This document shows positions 1 through 6,891 of a stretch of 27,195 nt of DNA, in pieces; within the stretch, counting starts at the first letter, position 1; every line of letters begins with the position of its first letter. Both the position numbers and the translations under genes were made by a program. The notes beneath the pieces were generated by a model that did not search any database, was not told the DNA's origin, and saw only the letters and a list, made by a program, of their open reading frames with translations. The stretch lies in assembly GCA_937928385.1 (NCBI GenBank), contig CALEZD010000118.1, forward strand, positions 1-27,195, written 5' to 3'. This stretch comes from an uncultured Bacteroidota bacterium (GTDB taxonomy: Bacteria; Bacteroidota; Bacteroidia; Chitinophagales; Chitinophagaceae).

Positions 1-53
1 CATAAACATTATGAAAATATTTAAAATAATATAATCCTTATTATATAGGTGTT

Positions 54-88
54 CACCTCATTTTAGCTACCTTTGCACCTCATTTTAG
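54..88 (+). promoter_or_regulatory. Promoter of yidC with a 13-bp direct repeat
   Basis: TACCTTTG at 68-75 is a perfect match to the Bacteroidota -7 box TAnnTTTG and would place transcription start about 15-17 bases before the yidC ATG at 97. No convincing -33 TTG is seen at the usual 19-21 base spacing. The 13-mer CACCTCATTTTAG occurs twice, at 54-66 and 76-88, bracketing the box with a 22-base offset, i.e. about two helical turns. The repeat is seen directly; a regulatory role is inference. Confidence 0.55.
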
Positions 89-96
89 AAAGATAC

Positions 97-1941
97 ATGG
101 ATCGTAATTCAGTCACCGGCTTCCTGTTATTGGTATTATTGCTGGTAGGGTATATCGCATACAACAACTATTCTCAATCAAAATTCGAAGAAGCCAAGAA
201 GGCCGACTCGGTAGCTAATGCCAAAGCGCACCCTAAACCACTGGCAAAAGATACAGCCATTGCACCGGTTGCTCCGGCAACACCCGAGGTAGCTGCCGTC
301 AACGATTCGATACAATTGGCTAAACCACCGGCATACAGGGGCGAAGCAAGAACAGTTGTATTGGAAAACAAAGACCTGGCGGTTGAATTCACTACAAAAG
401 GCGGACACCCCGTAAGCGCACTGCTGAAAAATTATAAAACATATTCCGGCGAGCCTTTGCGCCTGTTTGACGGTGAATACAACAAGCTGAGCGCCTTGTT
501 ACCAGTAGATAATGGTGCCACCGCTACTTCTGACCTGTATTATACAGCTGAAGAAACCACCGATACGGCAGGCAATAAAGCTATAGTATTTACAGCCGAT
601 ATGGGCGATGGCAAAATGACACGTATTTCCTACAGCCTGCCTGCCGAAGGGTATATGCTGCAATGCAACATCAGCCTGGCAGGCATGTCGGCCACCAACC
701 TGCCGGTTACATGGCAGACGGAAGCACTGCATACCGAGCGGGATATCAAAACTGAACGCACCAACAGCCAGGTGTACTACAACTTTACGGATGGTGATGA
801 GGACTATTTCAGCTTCATCAATACACAGAAAGAAAGCCTGGATAAGTCGGCAAAATGGCTGGGCTTCAGGTTGCACTTTTTTGCGACTGCCCTGATACCT
901 GAAGATGGAATGAACCGTGTAAATATAGAAGGCAATACGGGTGTCGAAAACGACAGCTTCGTTGCACGGAACTCCAATACATTTGAACTGCCTGTAAAAA
1001 CAGCTACCAGTCCCAACGCCAATATGCGCCTGTATATAGGCCCCAACCACTATACTACATTACGCTCTTATAAAATAGGCCTGGAAGAAATGGTGCCGCT
1101 TGGCTACGGCCCTATGTTCTTCGTGAAGTATATCAACAAATGGCTGATTATACCCATTTTCAATATGCTCAGCAGCTTCATCAGCAACTTTGGTATCATC
1201 ATCATGCTGATGACGGTAATCATACGATTGCTATTGTCGTTCTTTACTTATAAGAGCTATCTCTCGTCGGCCAAGATGCGCGTACTGAAACCTGAAATGG
1301 ACCAGCTACGCGCCCAGTATGGTGACGACCAACAGAAGTTTGGCATGGAGCAGATGAAGCTATACCGCCAGGCGGGTGTTAACCCATTGGGAGGATGTTT
1401 ACCCACATTATTACAGTTGCCCATCCTGTTTGCCATGTTCTATTTCTTCCCTTCTTCTATCGAGTTGCGGCAGGAATCATTCTTATGGGCGGATGACCTT
1501 TCTACCTACGACAGCATTGTCAGCTGGGCAGGTAATATACCCGTACTTAGTTCTATATATGGTAACCACGTCAGCCTGTTTACTATACTCATGACTGTAT
1601 CCAGTCTGTTCCTGGCATTATACAACAGGAATATGACACCGCAAGACCCCAACAACCCCGTGTTGAAATACCTGCCGTTTATATTCCCGTTCATGCTGCT
1701 GGGCGTGTTCAATAAGATGGCTGCGGCACTTACATTCTATTACTTCTTCTCCAATATGCTCAGCATCCTGCAGCAGTTCATTATTCAGAAGTATGTGATA
1801 GATGAGAAGGCCATACACGCCAAAATACAGGAGAATAAAAACAAACCCGCTACGCAGTCTAAATGGCAGCAGAAACTAGAGGAAATGCAGAAAGCACAGG
1901 TAGAACGAGCCAAGCAACAACCTGTACGCAAAAAGAAGTAA
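97..1941 (+). CDS. yidC: Membrane protein insertase YidC
   Basis: Inserts and folds inner-membrane proteins, alone or with SecYEG. The 614-residue product has the Gram-negative layout: an N-terminal anchor (about residues 6-21), a large periplasmic beta domain (about 80-340), then the conserved 60-kDa insertase domain with hydrophobic segments near residues 350-395 and 435-590. The first core segment carries the conserved membrane Arg (MTVIIRLLLS), and the signature GVNPLGGCLPTLLQLPI follows the cytoplasmic hairpin. The C-terminus is strongly basic (ends VRKKK), suited to ribosome contact. I chose ATG 97 over an in-frame TTG at 73 because the TAnnTTTG box overlaps the TTG. Single gene, closed by a hairpin terminator. 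Confidence 0.96.
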   Translation: MDRNSVTGFLLLVLLLVGYIAYNNYSQSKFEEAKKADSVANAKAHPKPLAKDTAIAPVAPATPEVAAVNDSIQLAKPPAYRGEARTVVLENKDLAVEFTTKGGHPVSALLKNYKTYSGEPLRLFDGEYNKLSALLPVDNGATATSDLYYTAEETTDTAGNKAIVFTADMGDGKMTRISYSLPAEGYMLQCNISLAGMSATNLPVTWQTEALHTERDIKTERTNSQVYYNFTDGDEDYFSFINTQKESLDKSAKWLGFRLHFFATALIPEDGMNRVNIEGNTGVENDSFVARNSNTFELPVKTATSPNANMRLYIGPNHYTTLRSYKIGLEEMVPLGYGPMFFVKYINKWLIIPIFNMLSSFISNFGIIIMLMTVIIRLLLSFFTYKSYLSSAKMRVLKPEMDQLRAQYGDDQQKFGMEQMKLYRQAGVNPLGGCLPTLLQLPILFAMFYFFPSSIELRQESFLWADDLSTYDSIVSWAGNIPVLSSIYGNHVSLFTILMTVSSLFLALYNRNMTPQDPNNPVLKYLPFIFPFMLLGVFNKMAAALTFYYFFSNMLSILQQFIIQKYVIDEKAIHAKIQENKNKPATQSKWQQKLEEMQKAQVERAKQQPVRKKK

Positions 1942-1961
1942 ACAAAACTATTTAATATTAT

Positions 1962-1998
1962 AAAAAAGTGGTGTTAGATATCTAACACCACTTTTTTT
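1962..1998 (+). terminator. Intrinsic terminator after yidC
   Basis: A perfect palindrome spans 1962-1997, centred on GATATC, with stem core GTGGTGTTAGA and flanking A/T runs, followed by a T tract. It starts 21 bases after the yidC stop codon. The stretch from here to 2179 shows no gene. Confidence 0.9.
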
Positions 1999-2179
1999 GG
2001 TAATTCCCGAATATGTAAATAATTTAGTGCATCCTTATTTAACTTGCCCTACAAGAGGATATGCTATCTTAACTACAACCGTCTATCGTACAACATATTT
2101 CATTTCCTGTATAACAGGATATACGTTGCTTTCGTTTCAATAGGGGTAATGTTCTATTGCATTTAGCAAAGGACATAAG

Positions 2180-2205
2180 AAAGTCCCGCTTTCCAGCGGG
2201 ACTTT
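2180..2205 (-). terminator. Intrinsic terminator after pnp
   Basis: Perfect 11-bp stem AAAGTCCCGCT / AGCGGGACTTT with a 4-base loop (2191-2194). It lies 28 bases past the pnp stop codon on the minus strand. The T tract is short (TTTCTT), so it may also serve as a 3'-end stabiliser. It could act weakly on plus-strand readthrough from yidC. Confidence 0.75.
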
Positions 2206-2233
2206 GTATTTATTCTATTTCTCGTTACAGATA

Positions 2234-4594
2234 CTACAGAGCCAGGTCTGCATCGTTGTTGTCATCTTGCTTAGGCGCTTCTGCCTGTTGCGGGCGGTCG
2301 CCACCGTTTTCGTTGTGCGGACGTTGAGGACGGTCGCTACGGTTATCGCGGCGGTCGCCACCACCTCTCCTGTCGCCTCCGCCACCACGACGGTCGCCAC
2401 GGTCGCCACCACTACGGCGTTCACCACGGTCGCCCCTGTCGCTGCGCTCGCGCTGCTCAGGTTCTACGTAGCCCTCAGGCTTAGGCATCAGTGCTTTACG
2501 GCTCAGGCGCAGTTTGCCCGATTTGGGGTCTGTACCTATCAATTTGATTTTCACTGTATCGCCTTCGCTCAATACACCTTCCAGAGTATCGAGGCGCTTC
2601 CAGCTTACTTCACTAATGTGCAACAAACCTTCTTTACCCGGCATGAACTCTATGAACGCACCGAAAGGAACGATAGACTTCACTTTACCTTCGTAGGTCT
2701 CGCCTACTTCAGGCACAGCTACTATACCTTTTATCCATGTCAGCGCCTTATCAATTTTTGCTTTGTCCGATGCGAAGATTTTCACCTCGCCACGGTCGTT
2801 CACTTCTTCTATTGATATAGTAGTGCCTGTTTCGCGCTGTATCTCTTGTATTATTTTACCACCCGGCCCTATCACAGCGCCAATGTATTCGCGGTCGATG
2901 TTCAGTTGAACTACGCGTGGAGCATGTGGTTTCAGGTCGGCACGAGGGCCTTCTACTGCCTCATACATTTTATCCAGTATGTGCAGGCGGCCGCGACGGG
3001 CTTGCGCCAGCGCTTCGCGCATCACATCCATGCTCAGGCCATCTACTTTTATGTCCATCTGTATACCGCATATACCATCGCGGGTACCGGTTACTTTAAA
3101 GTCCATATCACCCAGGTGGTCTTCGTCGCCCAGTATGTCGGTAAGTATGGCATATTTACCATCTTCCGATATCATACCCATAGCTACACCGCCTACGTGT
3201 TTGGGGAAAGGTACACCACCATCCATCATAGCCAGTGAACCTGCGCACACTGTTGCCATAGATGATGAACCGTTCGACTCCAGAATATCAGATACGATAC
3301 GTACAGTATAAGGGAAACTTTCTCCACTTGGCATCATCTGCGCCAGCGAACGCTTAGCCAGGTTACCATGCCCTACCTCGCGACGGCCGGGGCCACGCAT
3401 AGGCTTGGTTTCACCGGTAGAAAACGGCGGGAAGTTATAATGCAGTATAAAGTTGATATAATCAGATGTAGCGGCTGTTTCTACCAGCAGTTCATCGTCG
3501 CTGGTACCCAGTGTTACCGTCGTCAGCGATTGTGTTTCGCCACGGGTAAACAGGGCCGAACCGTGTGGTGAAGGCAATACATCCGTTTCGATAGTTATCG
3601 GGCGTACTTCTTCCAGCTCGCGGCCATCCAGCCTTTTGCGGGTGCTCAGTACCATATCGCGTATTACTTTCTTCTCCAGCTTGTAGAAGTATTTGCTTAC
3701 CAGTCCTACCAGTTCAGCATCTTCTTTTTCCTCGTCGGTAAGTGTAGCGGCAAACTCTTCGCGTATCTTCTTAAAGCCTTCGCTACGCTCGTTCTTAGGC
3801 AGGGCGCCCCCGGCTATAGCCAGTATCCTTGCGGCAGCAAAGTCGCTTACGCGTTTCTTCAGTTCTTCATTTTCAGGGGCGGGGGCTACTTCGCGTTTGC
3901 CGGTTACACCTTTTTTATCACGCAGTTCCAGTTGTGCTTTTATCTGCACCCTGATGGCATCGTGTGCCAGTTCCAGCGCTTTCACTATATCTTCTTCCTG
4001 GCACTCTTTCGATTCGCCTTCCACCATCATGATGTTCTTTTCGGTAGCGGCGATGATGAAGTCCATGTCAGCTTCTTTCAGCTGCGTGCGGAAGGGGTTC
4101 ACTATATACTCACCGTTTACACGGCCAATGCGCACTTCAGATATTACCTCTTGTATAGGCACATCAGATACAGCCAATGCTGCTGATGCTGCCAGGCAAG
4201 CCAGTGAATCGGGCATTACCTCGGGGTCTGAAGATATAAGGGTAACCAGTACCTGTACTTCGCATACATAATCGTCGGGGAACAGGGGGCGCAGTGCGCG
4301 GTCTATCAGGCGGGATACAAGTATCTCGCTATCGCTGATACGGCCTTCCCTTTTAAAGAAAGAACCGGGTATGCGGCCTGCAGATGCGAATTTCTCCTGG
4401 TAATCTACTGTTAAAGGGAAAAAAGATTGTCCCGGTTTGGGTTCTTTAGCAGCTACTACGGTAGCCAGTATCATACAGTTGCCCTGGCGCACTACAACGG
4501 CGCCATCGGCCTGGCGCGCCATACGCCCGGTCTCTATGCTCACCTCCCGGCCATCATTCATCTTGAATGATACGGAAATGGGGTTTGGAATCAT
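2234..4594 (-). CDS. pnp: Polyribonucleotide nucleotidyltransferase (PNPase)
   Basis: 3'-to-5' phosphorolytic exoribonuclease of RNA decay. The 786-residue product shows the full family order: RNase PH domain 1 (about 10-145), helical linker, RNase PH domain 2 (about 310-540) with RREVGHG and the catalytic-site segment GDEDHLGDMDFK, KH domain (about 555-615, IGPGGKIIQEI) and S1 domain (about 625-695). It ends in a 70-residue tail rich in Arg, Gly and Asp. I start it at MIPNPISVSF (ATG at 4594) rather than an upstream in-frame ATG at 4633, which lies inside the rpsO-pnp hairpin and would add a non-family extension. Downstream of rpsO on the same strand, as in many bacteria. Confidence 0.96.
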   Translation of the reverse strand: MIPNPISVSFKMNDGREVSIETGRMARQADGAVVVRQGNCMILATVVAAKEPKPGQSFFPLTVDYQEKFASAGRIPGSFFKREGRISDSEILVSRLIDRALRPLFPDDYVCEVQVLVTLISSDPEVMPDSLACLAASAALAVSDVPIQEVISEVRIGRVNGEYIVNPFRTQLKEADMDFIIAATEKNIMMVEGESKECQEEDIVKALELAHDAIRVQIKAQLELRDKKGVTGKREVAPAPENEELKKRVSDFAAARILAIAGGALPKNERSEGFKKIREEFAATLTDEEKEDAELVGLVSKYFYKLEKKVIRDMVLSTRKRLDGRELEEVRPITIETDVLPSPHGSALFTRGETQSLTTVTLGTSDDELLVETAATSDYINFILHYNFPPFSTGETKPMRGPGRREVGHGNLAKRSLAQMMPSGESFPYTVRIVSDILESNGSSSMATVCAGSLAMMDGGVPFPKHVGGVAMGMISEDGKYAILTDILGDEDHLGDMDFKVTGTRDGICGIQMDIKVDGLSMDVMREALAQARRGRLHILDKMYEAVEGPRADLKPHAPRVVQLNIDREYIGAVIGPGGKIIQEIQRETGTTISIEEVNDRGEVKIFASDKAKIDKALTWIKGIVAVPEVGETYEGKVKSIVPFGAFIEFMPGKEGLLHISEVSWKRLDTLEGVLSEGDTVKIKLIGTDPKSGKLRLSRKALMPKPEGYVEPEQRERSDRGDRGERRSGGDRGDRRGGGGDRRGGGDRRDNRSDRPQRPHNENGGDRPQQAEAPKQDDNNDADLAL

Positions 4595-4617
4595 AAAATA
4601 ATTTTTAATGTGTTCAG

Positions 4618-4652
4618 AAAAAACTATTCCCAACCAAGTAGTTGGGAATAGT
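4618..4652 (-). terminator. Hairpin with T tract between rpsO and pnp (attenuator or processing site)
   Basis: Perfect 12-bp stem ACTATTCCCAAC (4623-4634) / GTTGGGAATAGT (4641-4652) with a 6-base loop. On the minus strand it is followed by six Ts (4623-4618, partly within the stem). It begins 11 bases after the rpsO stop and ends 23 bases before the pnp ATG. It could be a partial terminator that lowers pnp expression relative to rpsO, or a double-stranded cleavage site as in the E. coli rpsO-pnp leader. The structure is seen; the role is inferred. Confidence 0.75.
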
Positions 4653-4663
4653 AATGGAATAAT

Positions 4664-4936
4664 TTATTTGCGGATACCCAGCTTCTCTATCAGTGCACGG
4701 TAACCGTCCAGGTTAGTGCGGCTCAGGTATTGCAGCAGCCTCTTGCGCTGGCCTACCATCTTCATCAGCCCGCGGTGGGTAGAAAAGTCTTTTTTATTCT
4801 CTTTCAGGTGGCCCGAAATAGAATTGATACGCTCTGTGAGCAGTGCGATTTGGCCCTCTACAGACCCGGTGTTGGTTTCGCTGCCACCGTAAGTTTTAAA
4901 GATATTAGCTCTTTTTTCAGCTGTTAAATAAGACAT
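4664..4936 (-). CDS. rpsO: 30S ribosomal protein S15
   Basis: Small-subunit protein that binds the 16S rRNA central domain early in assembly. The 90-residue product has the family length and signatures: TGSVEGQIALLTERI, then HLKENKKDFSTHRGL and VGQRKRLLQYLSRTN, covering the four helices and the conserved rRNA-contact residues. The start codon at 4936 fits a near-consensus promoter 41-73 bases upstream. First gene of the rpsO-pnp pair, separated from pnp by 69 bases holding a strong hairpin. Confidence 0.97.
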   Translation of the reverse strand: MSYLTAEKRANIFKTYGGSETNTGSVEGQIALLTERINSISGHLKENKKDFSTHRGLMKMVGQRKRLLQYLSRTNLDGYRALIEKLGIRK

Positions 4937-4976
4937 TTACATCAAAATTTTAATATAACCACAGTTTTTCAGCTTG

Positions 4977-5009
4977 CAAAGATAGGGAAATCCTTTAATA
5001 AAAGTCAAA
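4977..5009 (-). promoter_or_regulatory. Promoter of rpsO
   Basis: On the minus strand TATCTTTG (plus 4977-4984) is a perfect TAnnTTTG -7 box, and TTTG (plus 5006-5009) lies 21 bases upstream as a -33 element. The leader would be about 35-37 bases. This is the best two-part promoter in the window. Confidence 0.75.
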
Positions 5010-5071
5010 ATCCAAATTTCTTAACAGAAAATGTTTTTGGGGGTGGTGAGATTATTATTGTACGGGGTAAC

Positions 5072-5094
5072 AAGTGTTACCAAAGTGTTGCCAT
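5072..5094 (+). repeat. 23-bp direct repeat, copy 1
   Basis: Differs from copy 2 (5459-5481) at one base only (A at 5079 against G at 5466). Each copy is itself an imperfect tandem of the 11-mer AAAGTGTTGCC. An overlapping inverted repeat GGTAACA-AG-TGTTACC lies at 5066-5081. Spacing between copies is 387 bases. Confidence 0.8.
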
Positions 5095-5458
5095 ATAACG
5101 TGAATTAAATTCAGCGGCAGGGCTACTAATGTTCCATATGCACCCGGTTTTGGCTTTGGGTCGCTATTCAGCTGCCCTTCATTTCTTTTATCTCGTTCAT
5201 AATGTCTTTTCAGTTGCCTCAATGAGTCGCTGCGCTTGTTGCCCCTCCAAAAGAAACGAAGCAAAGAAAAAGAGGCCGAGTGCATGTTACACCTGATGCC
5301 TCGGTTATGCCCCTGATTGTCCTTAGTGCTACTGTGCTGCCAAGCTGTATTTCCCTGATTCATACAATATAATATGTCCTGGTATTATTGGTTCCATCCT
5401 ATTACGATTTTGTGCGGGTTGGAACAAAATTGTGCTGGTTTTTCGCGTTTTGTTCCTA

Positions 5459-5481
5459 AAGTGTTGCCAAAGTGTTGCCAT
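5459..5481 (+). repeat. 23-bp direct repeat, copy 2
   Basis: Matches 5072-5094 at 22 of 23 bases. Here the two 11-mers (AAAGTGTTGCC at 5458-5468 and 5469-5479) are identical. The pair could be remnants of an insertion target or attachment site, or simple duplications; there is no recombinase gene in the window to link to it. Confidence 0.8.
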
Positions 5482-5549
5482 TTTTTTGAATTTTTTCGCC
5501 GGAGCAAAATGCAAAGTGTTGATTGCCAAGCAGTAAGTGATTTTGTTCT

Positions 5550-5769
5550 CCCGTACGAACGGGATTCCCGAAAAAATTGAATAAAATTTTTGGGCCCACA
5601 TAAGAGTGCCCGGCCAGGGGCGGGACGGGGTGATGATGCGATATGATGAAATAGCGGTTTCATGGTTCTGTGGTTTATTATTACCCCGAAACGGTCGGGG
5701 CTTCTACAATCCCGCATCCCGAATGGCTCGGGACAGGCAGCGGGACTTCAATAGCCCCGCATAGGCGGG
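5550..5769. repeat. Cluster of REP-like GC-rich hairpins
   Basis: Four short hairpins share the CCCG...CGGG theme: CCCGT-ACGA-ACGGG (5550-5563), CCCCGA-AACGG-TCGGGG (5684-5700), TCCCGA-ATGGC-TCGGGA (5717-5733) and CCCGC-ATAG-GCGGG (5756-5769). The third is nested in an outer CCCGC/GCGGG pair (5711-5715, 5740-5744). Arms are similar but not identical, as in repetitive extragenic palindromes. No REP-associated transposase is present in the window. Confidence 0.6.
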
Positions 5770-5775
5770 ATTTCC

Positions 5776-6176
5776 GTAAATCAATTCTGATTTACTACAA
5801 CAAATATACGTTATTTATTACATAAAATCAAAAATTAATTCTGTTATTGGCTCCAGTTTTTTCCTGGAGCAATGCTGCTGATTATGAGGGTAAAACGGGG
5901 TTAATACCGGTTGTGGTTTTGTAGTTTTTTATCGCAAGTCGAAAGACTTGCGCCAAATGGGCTATGCTTGCCTTTCCAAAAATATCGAACAGCGGAAGAA
6001 AGTTACGCTGTTCGGGATGTTCTGCAAGGCATCCCGAATACACAATAGAAAGCCGTTTTGTAAACGGAATTAGTATAGATGAAGTTCAGGCAGGACATCT
6101 GCATCTCAACAGCGCTTACTGGATACCGTTCAGAGAACGGGTGTCTATTGTATGTTCCACATGCCCTACGGAACAT
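5776..6176. repeat. Dense run of perfect hairpins, candidate structured RNA
   Basis: Perfect stems follow one another: 5776-5795 (8 bp, loop ATTC), 5850-5870 (7 bp), 5933-5952 (8 bp, GAAA tetraloop), 5986-6014 (9 bp, 11-base loop), 6011-6038 (9 bp, 10-base loop, sharing bases 6011-6014 with the previous stem), 6053-6067 (6 bp, loop TGT), 6126-6140 (5 bp) and 6152-6176 (7 bp). The shared bases mean stems 4 and 5 exclude each other, as in a switch. No match to a known RNA class was recognised; strand is unknown. Confidence 0.45.
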
Positions 6177-6454
6177 GTAGAACAGCAGGGGATGGGGAAT
6201 GAAAAGACTTGTGTCAAAAAAAATGCTTAAACATTTTGCTCGTATTTTTTTTTGCATACTTTGGCACTACTGATTAACCGGTTGACCAGGAAACCAAACT
6301 ACTCTATCGGGTTTACGAAAAAATACTGATTGAAGCTGCCATTGTGCGACGCTTTGTACTGTTATTACACCTGAGGCTGTAAGGTATAGGGCTATCTTAC
6401 ATTGCTTGTAAATCAGAAAACATTTTTTAACACTTAAATCAAAAATGAAAATTT

Positions 6455-6805
6455 ATGAAAACAATTATTATGGCAGCATCTCTCTTCGCTGCGAGCTTTC
6501 TTTTACCTGAAATTACACATGCTGCCCAAACTGTTACGACCAACGTACCTAATCGCGAATTTAACTGTACCGAGGATCCTGAGTTGGGTCCAATATGTGG
6601 TTGCCCCGAGTCAACTATATCTAAATGTGTGATTACAGTTACCTTTTACGGTCCTTATGACATTGAGGTCACTATAGGTTCTGAATTAGGAACTCCGGGT
6701 ACCCCAATTAACCCAAGTCCATTAAATGGCAACAATGCGGAAGAAGTTGCTGCTGAAGTTGCTACTATGATTGAAAATGGCATGATGTTTTCTTACGAGC
6801 CATAA
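6455..6805 (+). CDS. Small secreted four-cysteine protein, unknown function
   Basis: 116 residues with a clear Sec signal peptide (about 1-23, ending THA-A), so the mature product of about 92 residues is exported. It has four cysteines at 38, 48, 50 and 58 in a short segment (NCTEDPELGPICGC...SKC) and an acidic, Gly/Pro-rich remainder. I do not recognise the family. It stands in an AT-rich block with the secreted CxxC protein that starts at 6892, separated by a terminator-like hairpin. A substrate or partner relation to that protein is inference. The ATG at 6455 follows A-rich sequence with no Shine-Dalgarno. Confidence 0.7.
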   Translation: MKTIIMAASLFAASFLLPEITHAAQTVTTNVPNREFNCTEDPELGPICGCPESTISKCVITVTFYGPYDIEVTIGSELGTPGTPINPSPLNGNNAEEVAAEVATMIENGMMFSYEP

Positions 6806-6839
6806 CAGCAGTAGAATTGTAATCTAATATTATAAAGAT

Positions 6840-6872
6840 AATAGGCTGCTCTCAAATTTGAGGCAGCCTATT
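6840..6872 (+). terminator. Hairpin terminator after the small secreted protein
   Basis: Stem AATAGGCTGC (6840-6849) / GCAGCCTATT (6863-6872) continues inward as CTCAAA/TTTGAG after one bulged T. It is followed by a weak T-rich run. It starts 35 bases after the stop at 6805 and ends 19 bases before the next gene, so it may partly separate the two genes. Confidence 0.7.
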
Positions 6873-6891
6873 TATTCATAAAAATATAAAA

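Larger units (their letters stand above)
5010..6454. other. 1.4-kb stretch without a convincing gene, rich in repeats and hairpins
   Basis: No reading frame here looks like a recognisable protein; the open frames are short, overlap each other on both strands and contain the hairpin arms as codons. The stretch holds a 23-bp direct repeat (5072 and 5459), GC-rich REP-like hairpins (5550-5769) and more perfect hairpins (5776-6176, 6378-6401). A frame at 5964-6230 (+, 88 codons, several Cys and His) and one at 5055-5363 (-) are open but unsupported. It may be decayed mobile DNA, a structured RNA locus or both. Confidence 0.6.

Noticed and set aside
2204..2815. Long plus-strand open frame opposite the 3' end of pnp
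   Set aside because: It is antisense to the S1 domain and Arg-Gly-rich tail of pnp; its Val/Thr/Ala-rich product is a by-product of the repeated GGTCGCCACC-type codons.
4595..4633. Upstream ATG for pnp at 4633
   Set aside because: The codon lies in the rpsO-pnp hairpin and the added residues do not look like PNPase; family members start near MIPNPISVSF.
5055..5717. Overlapping minus-strand open frames (5055-5363, 5329-5601, 5385-5717)
   Set aside because: They overlap each other, lack promoters, and two of them read the same direct repeat as WQHFxN. A recombinase relic is possible but not supportable.
5964..6230. 88-codon plus-strand open frame with several Cys and His
   Set aside because: Its codons are largely hairpin arms and loops, with no upstream promoter or family resemblance. 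Kept only as part of the gene-free stretch.
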